DNA of 58,569 bases from UBA11524 sp964383815 (GCA_964383815.1 CAYLIC010000006.1:1-58569); one strand, 5' to 3'; positions 9,334-18,049 are shown, numbered from the stretch's first letter. Notes: generated by a model not told the origin, from the sequence alone. A program made the numbers and translations.

Positions 9334-9558
9334 ATGCGCTGCAGCTGCAAGGAATGCGGAACCTATATGATTCAAGCGGAGAGCGACCACCTGGGCTGCG
9401 TGTGCCCGGACTGCGGCTACCGCTGCAACGATTGCCTGGGCACCAACACCGTGGTGTCCAGGGAAGCGCTGAAGTCCCTGGCCTTCGACCCTCGCTTTCA
9501 GCCCGGTGCGCTGGCGGAATCCTTCCTGCCCCAGGAAGAGGACGGCTATGACGCATGA
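9334..9558 (+). CDS. Small cysteine-rich zinc-ribbon protein
   Basis: A 74-residue protein with eight cysteines in its first 34 residues (Cys3, 5, 8, 22, 24, 27, 31, 34), arranged as CxCxxC and CxCxxC-xxx-CxxC, enough to bind one or two zinc ions. The second half is acidic and has no recognised motif. It has a strong AAGGAGG site before the ATG at 9334. Its 3' end overlaps the start of dinB by 11 nt, so the two are probably translationally coupled. No family with a known function is recognised. The operon position suggests a role beside dUTPase or DNA polymerase IV, but that is inference. Confidence 0.75.
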   Translation: MRCSCKECGTYMIQAESDHLGCVCPDCGYRCNDCLGTNTVVSREALKSLAFDPRFQPGALAESFLPQEEDGYDA

Positions 9559-10741
9559 CCGGGTGATTCTCCACTGCGACTGCAACAACTATTTCGCCTC
9601 GGTGGAGCTGCTTTCCCACCCGGAGCTGCGGGCCCGGCCTGTTGCCGTGGCAGGCGACCCGGAGGGCAGGCACGGCATCATTCTGGCGAAGAACGATGTT
9701 GCCAAGCGCTATGGCGTGAAAACGGCGGAAACCATCTGGCAGGCCCGGAAGAAATGTCCCGGCCTGGTGCTGCTGCCGCCCCATCACGACCTGTATGCGG
9801 ACATGAGCCGCCGGGTGAACGCCATCTATCTGGACGTGACCGACCAGGTGGAGGCCTTCTCCATTGACGAAAGCTGGCTGGACGTAACAGGCTCCCGGCA
9901 GCTGTTTGGCGATGGAGTCACCATAGCCGGCATGCTCCGCCGCCGTGTGCGGGAGGAGCTGGGCATTACCATCTCCGTAGGCGTCAGCAACAATAAAACC
10001 TGGGCAAAAATGGGCAGCGACTATAAGAAGCCCGATGCCACCACCCTTATCACCCGGGAAAACGTGGCAGAACTGCTCTACCCCCTGCCCGTGGGCGATT
10101 TGCTTTTCGTGGGCCAGGCTGCGGCAGAAACCCTTTCCCGCCACGGCATCACCACCATTGGCGCACTGGCCCGGTGCCCGGTGGAGCTGCTGACCCGCTA
10201 CCTGGGCAAGCAGGGCGAAAGCTGCTGGCGCATGGCCAACGGCCTGGACGATAGTCCCGTCCGCCGCTGGGGTGAGAGCGACCCGGTGAAGAGCATTGGC
10301 AACAGCACCACCTATCCCCACGACCTGGTGGGCCGGGAGGCCTGCCGGGCAGGCCTCATGCCCCTGTGCGACAGCGTGGGCGCCAGGCTGCGGGCCCAGG
10401 GCCTGAAGTGCCGCACCATCACCGTGCAGATCAAAGACCCCAGCCTGAAGGTTATCTCCCGGCAGAAAACCCTGCCCACGCCCACCAGCCTGACCCGCCA
10501 GCTTTTCCAGGAGGCCTGCGCAATTCTTTATCAGTGCTGGCCCGAGAATGCACCCATCCGCCTGCTGAGCGTGACCGCCTCCGGCCTGACCCCCGCAGAC
10601 GAGCCCGTGCCTGCCCAGCTGTCCTTCCTGGAGGACACCCGGCCGGACGACCCCCGCCAGGCCGCCCTGGAGGCCGCCGTGGATAAGCTCCGCGGGCGCT
10701 ATGGCAAGGCCGCCGTAAAGCCCGGCACGCCTGACGTGTAA
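9548..10741 (+). CDS. dinB: Y-family DNA polymerase IV
   Basis: A 397-residue translesion polymerase that copies damaged templates with low fidelity. The metal ligands are visible: Asp11 in ILHCDCNN and Asp107-Glu108 in FSIDESWLD. The fingers/palm (YADMSRRV), helix-hairpin-helix thumb and little-finger regions follow in order. A beta-clamp-binding motif, QLSFL, lies near the C-terminus. The start is the ATG at 9548, inside the preceding zinc-ribbon gene, with AGAGG about 7 nt upstream; the earlier in-frame ATG at 9506 lacks a site. A strong terminator follows. The operon partner dut suggests shared expression; no LexA box was identified upstream of rsmA. Confidence 0.93.
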   Translation: MTHDRVILHCDCNNYFASVELLSHPELRARPVAVAGDPEGRHGIILAKNDVAKRYGVKTAETIWQARKKCPGLVLLPPHHDLYADMSRRVNAIYLDVTDQVEAFSIDESWLDVTGSRQLFGDGVTIAGMLRRRVREELGITISVGVSNNKTWAKMGSDYKKPDATTLITRENVAELLYPLPVGDLLFVGQAAAETLSRHGITTIGALARCPVELLTRYLGKQGESCWRMANGLDDSPVRRWGESDPVKSIGNSTTYPHDLVGREACRAGLMPLCDSVGARLRAQGLKCRTITVQIKDPSLKVISRQKTLPTPTSLTRQLFQEACAILYQCWPENAPIRLLSVTASGLTPADEPVPAQLSFLEDTRPDDPRQAALEAAVDKLRGRYGKAAVKPGTPDV

Positions 10742-10743
10742 CA

Positions 10744-10782
10744 AAAAAGGAAGTCCCGGCAAGGTGCCGGGACTTCCTTTTT
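10744..10782. terminator. Bidirectional intrinsic terminator dinB/pepF
   Basis: A perfect 12-bp stem (GGAAGTCCCGGC) with a 5-base loop is flanked by A5 on one side and T5 on the other, between the convergent dinB and pepF genes. It works in both directions by design. Confidence 0.92.
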
Positions 10783-10792
10783 CTGTGCAGGC

Positions 10793-12547
10793 TTATTCTT
10801 CGCACAGGGCGCAGAACTCGTCAATCTCGCCCTTGATAATCTCCAGGCTGGCGCGCCAGAAGTCCGCACTCCGCACATCAATGCCCACGCTGGCAGCCAC
10901 ATCCGCCACGGGCGCGGATCCGCAGGAGCGCAGCAGCTGGTTGTACGCCGGCACGAAGGCGGCACCCTTCTGCAAATACTGGGCAAACACACCCTTGCCA
11001 AACAGCTCGCCAAAGGCATAGGGGAAGTTGTAGAAGTTCAGGCCGGAGGAGTAATAGTGGCTCTTGCAGGCCCACATGTAGGGGTGCCGCACCCGGGGAT
11101 CCAGGCCATCGCCATAGGTGGCGTCCTGGGCCCGGAGCATGGCGTCCTTCAGCTCCTCCACGGTCATGGCATGGTCGGCCCTGGTGTCAATAACCTCGGT
11201 TTCAAACAGATACCGGCTGAGAATGTCCACAATGGTCTGGGTGGACTCGGTCAGGGTGGCATCCAGCAGGGTCAGCTTTTCCTCAGGGGCAGCGGTTTTC
11301 AGCACCTGGTGGGCCAGGATGGTTTCATTGAAGATGGAGGCGGTTTCCGCCAGGGGCATGGGGGTGTTGATCATCATATAGGGCAGGCCGGCCAGGCAGC
11401 GGTTGTGCCAGGCGTGTCCCAGCTCGTGGGCCAGGGTGCTCACATCGGAAAAGCTGCCCTGGAAGTTGGTCATCACCAGGCTCCTGTCCGCATAGTGCAC
11501 CGGGGAGCAGAAGGCGCCGCCGCTCTTTCCCTCGCGGGGATAGACATCAATCCACCGCTGCTCAAAGGCATTGTCCACAAAGGTCGCCATCTCCGGGTTA
11601 AACTTGCCCAGCTCCTCCATCAGCTTTTCCCGGCACTCCTCAATGGTGTAGGTGCGGCTGGCGTGGCCCAGGGGGGCGAACAGGTCGTAGAAGGGCAGAC
11701 CATTCTTGTGGCCCAGCTTCCTGGCCTTGGCCTTCAGATAGCGGCGGAAATGGGGCAGATACTCCTTCATGGCGGTGAGCATGGCATCCAGGGTTTCCCT
11801 GTCCATACGGCTGCGGTACAGGGTCATGTCCAGCACGGAGCCGAAGCCCTTTGCCTTGGCCAGGGTGCGGGCCTCCTGCTTGATGCTGTTCAGGCAGAAG
11901 GACATGGGCAGCTCCATCTTGGCATAGGAGGCAATCTCCGCCTCATAGGCATCCTTGCGGACGGAGGCATCCGCATCATAGGCCAGGCCGCGCACGGCGG
12001 ACAGGGGCAGGGACTGGCCACGGTACTCCGCCGTATGGGTGGAATCCAGCTTGTCCCGCAGCTGGCTGAAGGCGTTGCCGCCGGAGAGCTGCATCTCCAG
12101 CACCCATGGCTCCAGCTCCGGGGCAATGGTGTGCTGGCACTGCTTCACCTTTTCCCGCAGGGCGAAGGCAATCTTCTGCAGCCTGGGGGAGGCCGCAATG
12201 CACTCCTCCAGGTTCTCCACGCCGCCCACATACCGGGTGATGGCGGAATCCACCAGGGAGGCCTCGTTCATGATAACATTCAGCTTGTCCATGTACATGT
12301 TGGCGGCGGTGTTGCCCGCATCCACCGCCAGGGTCAGGAACACAAAGCTGCCTACCCTGTCGCTGAGGGCAGAAAGTGTCTCATCGCTGTCCGCCAGCTT
12401 TTCCAGCCGGGCCAGATGGGTCAGGGTGGTATCCTCCAGGATGGCCTGCTGGGCGCGGATCATCTCCGGCAGCCGGGCCACATCCGCCAGGAAGGCTTCA
12501 TCCTCAAAGCTCTTGTACAGGTAAGAAAGATCCCATTGGCTGTTCAT
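10793..12547 (-). CDS. pepF: M3 family oligoendopeptidase F
   Basis: A 584-residue zinc metallopeptidase of the M3B (PepF) group, which cleaves oligopeptides of roughly 7-17 residues in the cytosol during protein turnover or peptide nutrition. The zinc motif HELGH is at residues 374-378, in LAHELGHAWHN, and the third ligand lies in the downstream MPLAETASIFNE segment. There is no signal peptide. Two in-frame ATGs occur; the one at 12547 is 7 nt from GGAGG, whereas the one at 12553 abuts the site. It lies just after the GntR gene on the same strand but across a short gap with its own ribosome-binding site, so co-transcription is possible. Confidence 0.93.
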   Translation of the reverse strand: MNSQWDLSYLYKSFEDEAFLADVARLPEMIRAQQAILEDTTLTHLARLEKLADSDETLSALSDRVGSFVFLTLAVDAGNTAANMYMDKLNVIMNEASLVDSAITRYVGGVENLEECIAASPRLQKIAFALREKVKQCQHTIAPELEPWVLEMQLSGGNAFSQLRDKLDSTHTAEYRGQSLPLSAVRGLAYDADASVRKDAYEAEIASYAKMELPMSFCLNSIKQEARTLAKAKGFGSVLDMTLYRSRMDRETLDAMLTAMKEYLPHFRRYLKAKARKLGHKNGLPFYDLFAPLGHASRTYTIEECREKLMEELGKFNPEMATFVDNAFEQRWIDVYPREGKSGGAFCSPVHYADRSLVMTNFQGSFSDVSTLAHELGHAWHNRCLAGLPYMMINTPMPLAETASIFNETILAHQVLKTAAPEEKLTLLDATLTESTQTIVDILSRYLFETEVIDTRADHAMTVEELKDAMLRAQDATYGDGLDPRVRHPYMWACKSHYYSSGLNFYNFPYAFGELFGKGVFAQYLQKGAAFVPAYNQLLRSCGSAPVADVAASVGIDVRSADFWRASLEIIKGEIDEFCALCEE

Positions 12548-12582
12548 GTTCATTCCTCCATATTCGGGTTATTTGCTTTCAT

Positions 12583-13272
12583 TCATGCCCGGTTCTGCCG
12601 CTGGGCCGCCAGGGCCGCCAGGCAGTTTTCCTTGCTGCGCTCAATGTGCTTGCCCATCAGCTCGGTAAAGCTGGTCAGGTCGCGCTTTTCCACATAGTCC
12701 ACCAGCTGATAGTGCTCCTGGTGGGCGGCGGAGCGGCGATTCTCCTGCTGAATCGCCATGGCGGAGAACCGGGTGATGAACTCGTCCTGGCCCTCAATCA
12801 CGCGGAGAATGCGGTTTTGGTGGCACAGGCTGGTCAGCTGGGCGTGGAAGGCCCGGGCCATGGGGGAAAGGGTTTCAATATCCCCGCGGGCCTGCACGGC
12901 ATCCATCTCCCGCAGGCGGTTGCGCAGCTCCGCAATGTCCTCCGGTGTGGCGTTTTGGATAATGGCAGGCAGGGTCAGCATTTCCAGGGAGTTGCGAATG
13001 GTGTAAATCTCCTCCACATCCTCAATGGTAAAGGCCCGCACCACCACACCGCGGCGCAGCACATATTCCACCAGCCCGTCCCGCTCCAGCTTGCGCAGGG
13101 CCTCCCGCAGGGGTGTGCGGCTAATGTGCAGCCTGTCGGCATAGTCGGTTTCCACAATGCGCTCTCCTGCGGGAATTTCCCCGGTGATAATGGCGTGCTT
13201 CAGCACCTCGTAGGCAATCTCGCGGATGGGTCGGCTTTCCATCATGGGCTGGAAGAGGGAGTTGTTCATCAT
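12583..13272 (-). CDS. GntR family, FCD-domain transcriptional regulator
   Basis: A 229-residue regulator of the FadR/FCD class. The N-terminal winged helix covers residues ~10-75, with the recognition region RLHISRTPLREALRKLE. The remainder is the helical FCD ligand-binding domain, with His and Asp residues that usually hold a metal next to a sugar-acid or organic-acid ligand. The ATG at 13272 has AAGGAG at 7-8 nt. It is divergent from the GH127 gene, and its own promoter overlaps a perfect TTGTATACAA palindrome. Autoregulation and control of the arabinofuranosidase are therefore likely. The ligand is unknown; a pentose-derived acid would fit the neighbour, but that is speculative. Confidence 0.88.
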   Translation of the reverse strand: MMNNSLFQPMMESRPIREIAYEVLKHAIITGEIPAGERIVETDYADRLHISRTPLREALRKLERDGLVEYVLRRGVVVRAFTIEDVEEIYTIRNSLEMLTLPAIIQNATPEDIAELRNRLREMDAVQARGDIETLSPMARAFHAQLTSLCHQNRILRVIEGQDEFITRFSAMAIQQENRRSAAHQEHYQLVDYVEKRDLTSFTELMGKHIERSKENCLAALAAQRQNRA

Positions 13273-13321
13273 GCAGGCAGCTCCTTTACGGTGAAACAAA
13301 ATCAAAGCGCATGTACTTTGT

Positions 13322-13366
13322 TTGCACTTTGTATACAATAATAATACACTTTCCCCAGCCTGTCAA
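13322..13366. promoter_or_regulatory. Divergent promoters and GntR operator TTGTATACAA
   Basis: On the minus strand TTGACA (13361-13366) and TATTAT (13338-13343) are 17 bp apart, driving the regulator. A perfect 10-bp palindrome TTGTATACAA (13329-13338) touches this -10 box. On the plus strand TTGCAC (13322-13327) and TACACT (13345-13350), also 17 bp apart, place the same palindrome inside the spacer of a promoter pointing at the GH127 gene. Palindromes of this form are usual for FCD-type GntR regulators. Confidence 0.7.
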
Positions 13367-13473
13367 GCGTGGCATGGATAAGTGCGAATATTTTCCCGAT
13401 TTTTGCAGGGAAAGGCCGGACTTTGGTCGAATGAGTGGGTAATTCACCTCTGACAGCAAAGGAGAGAAAAAGA

Positions 13474-15390
13474 ATGTATCATTCCCTGCCCTTGAAGGAC
13501 ATTCGCATAACCGATCCCTTTTTCACCGCCCGGATTGACACCGCGCGGAACACCGCCATACCCTACATGTGGGAAACCCTGAACGACCGGGTGCCCGGCG
13601 TGGCTCCCAGCCACTGCATGGAGAACTTCCGCATTGCCGCCGGATTGAAGGAAGGCAGGTTTGAGGGCTGGTGGTTCCAGGACAGCGACCTGTGGAAGTG
13701 GATTGAAGGCGCCGCCTATTCCCTGTCCACCCACCCGGATGCCGCCCTGGAAAGCACCGTGGATGAGGCCATCGCCCTGGCGGGCCAGGCCCAGCAGCCC
13801 GATGGGTACTTGGATACCTACTATATCATTGGCGGGCTGGACAAGCGCTTTACCAACCTGCGGGATCACCACGAGATGTATGTGGCAGGCCACATGTTCG
13901 AGGCCGCCGTCGCCTACTTCCAGGCCACGGGCAAGCGCAGCCTGCTGGACATGGCCTGCCGTGTGGCGGATTGCTTCGATGCCCATTTTGGCCCGGAGGA
14001 GGGCAAGCTCCACGGCTATCCCGGGCATGAGGAGATTGAGCTGGGCCTGGCGAAGCTGTACCAGGTCACCGGCCAGGAGCGGTATATCCGCCTGGCGAAA
14101 TACTTCCTGGATGTGCGCGGGCAGCAGCCCCATTATTACGATGCCGAGCGGGACGCCCGGGGTGAAAAGCCCGGCTGGAGCAGCCTGCGCCACCCGCAAA
14201 TGCCCTACACCTACTGCCAGGCCCACAAGCCTGTGCGGGAGCAAACCGAGGGCGCGGGCCACGCCGTGCGCCAGCTGTACCTGCTCTCCGGCATGGCGGA
14301 CGTGGGCGAAATGGCGGGCGACCCCACCCTGGTTGCCGCAGCGGACACGGTATTCCAGAACATTATCCACAGGCAGATGTACATCACAGGCGGCGTGGGC
14401 GCCACCCATGAGGGCGAAGCCTTCTCCCTGGACTACGACCTGCCGCCGGAGCGCTGCTACACGGAAACCTGTGCCTCCATCGCCCTGGCGATGACCGCCA
14501 GCCGGCTGAACCGCATCCAGCCCAATGGCTGCTATGGCGACACGGTGGAGCGCGCCCTGTACAATGGCATTCTCTCCGGCGTAAGCCTGGACGGCACCAA
14601 GTATTTCTACATCAACCCCCTGGAGGTGTGGCCCGAGCGCTGCATGCGCCGCCAGGACATGCATGTGGACCCGGAGCGCCTGGGCTGGTTTGGCTGCGCG
14701 TGCTGCCCGCCCAATGTGCTCCGCACCCTGACGGGCCTGGGCAGCTACATCTTCGCCGCCGATGAGGACAGCCTGCTGGTGGATCAGTACATCGCCAGCC
14801 AGGTGGAAACGGACATGGGCAGCCAGCATGTGACCTTTGACCTGGAGGCCAACTACCCCTGGAGCGGCGCCGTGAAGCTGACCTTCCACTCCCCTGCCGC
14901 CCTGACGCTGAAGCTGCGCAAGCCCGGCTGGGCCGGGGAATGCCGCCTGACCCTGAACGGCGAAAGGGTGGATGCACCGGTGGTGAACGGCTACATCACC
15001 CTGCAGCGCGCCTTTGCCGCCGGTGATGTGATTGCCCTGGACATGCCCATGGAGGTGCGCTTCATGTCCGCCAGCGTGCGCACGCCCAACTATGTGGGCA
15101 AAACCGCCCTCATGCGCGGCCCCGTGGTGTACTGCCTGGAGGAAAAGGACAACGGCACCCAGCTGTGGAACCTGTCCGTTGTGCCCGGCACCGCCACCGC
15201 CCGGCACCAGGACGACCTGCTGTGCGGCGTGACCGCCATCACCTGCCAGGGCCTGCGCCAGTCCGGCGACAGCGACCTGTACACCGAAACCCTGCCGGAC
15301 ACCACCGCCCAAACCCTGACCTTTGTGCCCTACTACGCCTGGGGCAACCGGGGCGGCGGCGAGATGACCGTGTGGGTCCGCCGGGCGTAA
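13474..15390 (+). CDS. GH127 beta-L-arabinofuranosidase (DUF1680 family)
   Basis: A 638-residue glycoside hydrolase of family 127, which removes beta-linked L-arabinofuranose from plant arabino-oligosaccharides such as hydroxyproline-linked chains. The catalytic zinc/cysteine cluster of the family is present: Glu331 and Cys333 in TETCAS, and Cys408, Cys410 and Cys411 in GCACCPPN, one of which is the nucleophile. The N-terminal alpha/alpha-barrel precedes C-terminal beta-sandwich domains. There is no signal peptide, so it should act on imported sugar. The ATG at 13474 follows AAAGGAG. It stands divergent from a GntR regulator with a shared operator and has a strong terminator, so it is a single-gene unit. 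Confidence 0.92.
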   Translation: MYHSLPLKDIRITDPFFTARIDTARNTAIPYMWETLNDRVPGVAPSHCMENFRIAAGLKEGRFEGWWFQDSDLWKWIEGAAYSLSTHPDAALESTVDEAIALAGQAQQPDGYLDTYYIIGGLDKRFTNLRDHHEMYVAGHMFEAAVAYFQATGKRSLLDMACRVADCFDAHFGPEEGKLHGYPGHEEIELGLAKLYQVTGQERYIRLAKYFLDVRGQQPHYYDAERDARGEKPGWSSLRHPQMPYTYCQAHKPVREQTEGAGHAVRQLYLLSGMADVGEMAGDPTLVAAADTVFQNIIHRQMYITGGVGATHEGEAFSLDYDLPPERCYTETCASIALAMTASRLNRIQPNGCYGDTVERALYNGILSGVSLDGTKYFYINPLEVWPERCMRRQDMHVDPERLGWFGCACCPPNVLRTLTGLGSYIFAADEDSLLVDQYIASQVETDMGSQHVTFDLEANYPWSGAVKLTFHSPAALTLKLRKPGWAGECRLTLNGERVDAPVVNGYITLQRAFAAGDVIALDMPMEVRFMSASVRTPNYVGKTALMRGPVVYCLEEKDNGTQLWNLSVVPGTATARHQDDLLCGVTAITCQGLRQSGDSDLYTETLPDTTAQTLTFVPYYAWGNRGGGEMTVWVRRA

Positions 15391-15472
15391 AGCAAACAAG
15401 CGCCTTGCAGTTTTCCGTATTCGGTTATTGCTCCCGGCCCGGGAAACCGGATTTCAAAAAGTCAATGAAAAG

Positions 15473-15503
15473 AACCGCCCGAACACTTTTCGTTCGGGCG
15501 GTT
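15473..15503. terminator. Bidirectional terminator GH127/serA
   Basis: A 12-bp perfect stem AACCGCCCGAAC/GTTCGGGCGGTT with a 7-base loop lies between convergent genes; T-rich sequence follows on the minus strand. It is a near copy of the hairpin at 2411-2440. Confidence 0.85.
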
Positions 15504-15519
15504 GCTGTATCTTTGTCTA

Positions 15520-16692
15520 TCAGCGGACAAACGTCCTTACGCGGCTCACGCCGGGCAGCGCCCTGATGGCGTCCAGCGCGGCCTGGCTGGGCAGGTCGGG
15601 CAGCTCAAACACGGTAACAGCCATGTCCTTCCTGGACTTGTTGATCAGCGTATCGATGTTGATGCCCTCGTTGCTGATGAAGCCGGACATGGGGGCCACG
15701 GTGTTGGGAATGTTTTCGTGAATGACCAGCACCCGGGCGGCGTCCGGTGCGGAAAGGGTGACCTCCGGCAGGTTGACACTGTTGCGGATGCAGCCAACCT
15801 CCAGGTAGTCCCGCAGCTGGGCGGCAGCCATCTGGGCGCAGTTTTCCTCGCTTTCCGGGGTGGAAGCACCCAGATGCGGGATGCACACCACCTTGTCCAC
15901 ACCCAGCATTTCATCCGTGGGGAAGTCCACCACATAGCCGGCCAGCCTTCCGTCCGCCAGCGCGGCCTTCACATCACCGGCATTGGCAAGCTCCGCCCGG
16001 GAGAAGTTCAGCAGGTATGCGCCGGGCTTCATTTTGGCAATCTTGGCGGCGTCCAGGGTGCCGCGGGTCTTGTCGTTCAGGGGAATGTGATAGGTCACAT
16101 AGTCGGCCTGTGCCAGCACCTCATCCTCGCTGGCGGCGCGCCCAACGCCGCTGGAAAGGCTCCAGGCGCTTTCCACAGAGATGAAGGGATCATAGCCCAC
16201 AACCTTCATGCCCAGGCCGCGGGCCGCCTTGTTGGCAACCAGCGCGCCAATGGCACCCAGGCCAATCACGCCCAGGGTCTTTCCCCGCAGCTCCGGGCCA
16301 ACAAACTGACCTTTGCCCTTTTCCACCAGCTTGGGCACATCCGCACCCTGGCCCTTCAGGCCAGCGGCCCAGGCCATGGCAGGCGCCACATTGCGGCTGC
16401 CAATCAGCAGGCCCGCCATCACCAGCTCCGCCACCGCATTAGCATTGGCGCCGGGGGTGTTGAATACCACCACACCCTGCCTGGAGCAGCGGTCGATGGG
16501 GATGTTGTTCACACCGGCACCCGCCCGGGCAATGGCCAGCAGCTCCGGACCAAAGGCCATATCGTGCATAGCGGCAGAGCGCACCAGAATACCATCGGGC
16601 GTGGGCTCGTCCTTGGCGATGGTGTAGGTGTCCGCACCCAGCTGGGTGTGGATAATGTCGGAAATCGCATTCAGCGTTTGAATCTTGTACAT
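15520..16692 (-). CDS. serA: D-3-phosphoglycerate dehydrogenase with ACT domain
   Basis: A 390-residue enzyme that oxidises 3-phosphoglycerate to 3-phosphohydroxypyruvate, the first step of serine synthesis. The Rossmann motif GLGAIG binds NAD. The catalytic arginine is in LLNFSRAELA, and the histidine is in PHLGASTPESEENC. A C-terminal ACT domain (about residues 315-390, IHENIPN...) usually senses serine. The ATG at 16692 is 6 nt from AAGGAGG; the longer open frame runs into repeat sequence and is rejected. It lies downstream of serC, separated by 141 bp of repeat-like sequence. This short form, without the intervening ASB domain, is common in Clostridia. Confidence 0.93.
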   Translation of the reverse strand: MYKIQTLNAISDIIHTQLGADTYTIAKDEPTPDGILVRSAAMHDMAFGPELLAIARAGAGVNNIPIDRCSRQGVVVFNTPGANANAVAELVMAGLLIGSRNVAPAMAWAAGLKGQGADVPKLVEKGKGQFVGPELRGKTLGVIGLGAIGALVANKAARGLGMKVVGYDPFISVESAWSLSSGVGRAASEDEVLAQADYVTYHIPLNDKTRGTLDAAKIAKMKPGAYLLNFSRAELANAGDVKAALADGRLAGYVVDFPTDEMLGVDKVVCIPHLGASTPESEENCAQMAAAQLRDYLEVGCIRNSVNLPEVTLSAPDAARVLVIHENIPNTVAPMSGFISNEGINIDTLINKSRKDMAVTVFELPDLPSQAALDAIRALPGVSRVRTFVR

Positions 16693-16712
16693 GGTAAACC
16701 TCCTTGTGAGGA

Positions 16713-16839
16713 TAATGGAAGCAAAGGAGTGTACGCGCACGCTCCCTCGGTCAGCCTTGCGGCTGCCAGACACAGCACCTTGCCCGGCGTACGCCCCGCA
16801 CCGAAAAATGGGGTTCTTAAGGGACGAAATTCCTTAAGC
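16713..16839. repeat. Repeat-like insert between serC and serA, ending in the CTTAAGGG hairpin
   Basis: The gap holds GC-rich short inverted repeats (for example CAGCC/GGCTG) and ends in GTTCTTAAGGGACGAAATTC followed by CTTAAGC (16813-16839). Related copies occur at 46582-46610 and, inverted, at 22479-22509. The last bases of the repeat supply the serC stop codon. On the minus strand it forms a hairpin followed by ATTTTTC, so it may also act as a weak serC terminator. Confidence 0.5.
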
Positions 16840-17910
16840 GTTCTCCGCCTCGAACTTCTTCATGAAGTCTACCAGCTTCACAACGCCTTCACGGGGCATG
16901 GCATTGTAGATACTGGCGCGCATGCCGCCCACGGAGCGGTGACCCTTCAGGTTCACCAGGCCTTCAGCTGCAGCAGCCTTGACGAAGGCGGCATCCTTGT
17001 CGGCATCGCCGGTGACAAAGGTCACGTTCATGCGGGAGCGGTATGCCTTCTGGGCCGTGGGCTTGAACAGCTTGCTGTTGTCCAGGAAGTCGTACAGCAG
17101 GGCGGCCTTTTCAATGTTGATCTTCTCCATTTCCGCCACGCCGCCCATTTCCTTCAGCCACTGGAAGGTCAGGCCTGCCAGGTAAATGCCGTAGGTATTG
17201 GGGGTGTTGTACATGCTGCCGGCCTTGGCCTGAACCTCCCAGTTCAGCAGCTTGGGGCAAATGGCAGCAGCCTTACCCAGCAGATCCTTGCGGACAATCA
17301 CCACGCACAGGCCGGACGGGCCGATGTTCTTCTGCGCGCCGGCGTAAATCACGCCAAACCTGCGCACGTCCATGACCTCGGACAAAATCATGGAGGAGGC
17401 ATCCGTCACCAGGGGCGCATCCACCTGGGGCAGCTCCACATAGCGAGTGCCGTAGATGGTGTTGTTGCTGGTAATGTGCACATAGTCCGCATCGGGGGTG
17501 AAGGCGCCCTTTTTCCAATCGGGGATGTAGGTATACACATCATCCCGGCTGGAGGCCACAATGTTCACCTGACCATAGCGCTTGGCCTCTTCCGCCGCCA
17601 GATGGGCAAAGTTGCCAGAGTCGATATAATCTGCCTTGCCGTTCACCATCAGGTTCAGGGGCACGGCAGAAAATTGCTGGGTGGCGCCGCCCTGCAGCAG
17701 CAGCACCTCATAATCCTCGGGGATGTCCATCAGGTCCCGCAGGTCTGCCACGGTCTTGTCGTAAATGTCGGTGTACATCTTGCTGCGGTGGCTCATCTCC
17801 ATCACGGACATGCCCGTACTGCCGTAGCAGACCAGTTCCTTCTGTGCCTTTTCCAGCACAGGCTGCGCCAGCATCGAGGGGCCGGGAGAGAAGTTAAAAA
17901 CACGTTCCAT
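16834..17910 (-). CDS. serC: Phosphoserine aminotransferase
   Basis: A 358-residue class-V PLP aminotransferase that converts 3-phosphohydroxypyruvate plus glutamate to phosphoserine. The opening FNFSPGPSMLA is diagnostic of SerC, as are the PLP lysine in YAGAQKNIGPSG and the C-terminal HRSVGGMRASIYNA substrate-phosphate motif. The ATG at 17910 has AAGGAGG upstream; the open frame continues 58 codons farther but without a site. It precedes serA on the same strand, giving the first two steps of serine synthesis; no phosphoserine phosphatase gene is in the window. The stop codon lies within a dispersed hairpin repeat, which may have trimmed or replaced the original 3' end. Confidence 0.94.
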   Translation of the reverse strand: MERVFNFSPGPSMLAQPVLEKAQKELVCYGSTGMSVMEMSHRSKMYTDIYDKTVADLRDLMDIPEDYEVLLLQGGATQQFSAVPLNLMVNGKADYIDSGNFAHLAAEEAKRYGQVNIVASSRDDVYTYIPDWKKGAFTPDADYVHITSNNTIYGTRYVELPQVDAPLVTDASSMILSEVMDVRRFGVIYAGAQKNIGPSGLCVVIVRKDLLGKAAAICPKLLNWEVQAKAGSMYNTPNTYGIYLAGLTFQWLKEMGGVAEMEKINIEKAALLYDFLDNSKLFKPTAQKAYRSRMNVTFVTGDADKDAAFVKAAAAEGLVNLKGHRSVGGMRASIYNAMPREGVVKLVDFMKKFEAENA

Positions 17911-17981
17911 GATGGGGTTACCTCCTTTATTACGCGCGGGACGTTTTTTGCCCGGTGGGTGGAATTTCAACCACTGGGGAT

Positions 17982-18049
17982 AGTATGCACCCATTTCCGT
18001 GAAAATGCAAGCATAATACACAGAAAAAACAATATTCATGCATGAATAT
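17982..18049 (-). promoter_or_regulatory. Putative serC promoter and upstream 18-bp palindrome
   Basis: On the minus strand TTGCAT (18005-18010) and CATACT (17982-17987) are 17 bp apart. Just upstream is a perfect 18-bp palindrome, ATATTCATGCATGAATAT (18032-18049), AT-rich in a GC-rich genome. It could be an operator for serine genes; no known regulator's consensus matches it exactly. No T-box or riboswitch structure was recognised in the leader. Confidence 0.4.

Noticed and set aside
13444..15399. A 651-codon minus-strand open frame opposite GH127
   Set aside because: Antisense shadow of a gene with a complete catalytic site.
17911..18030. Serine T-box before serC
   Set aside because: No conserved T-box sequence (such as TGGNACCGCG) or specifier loop could be found.
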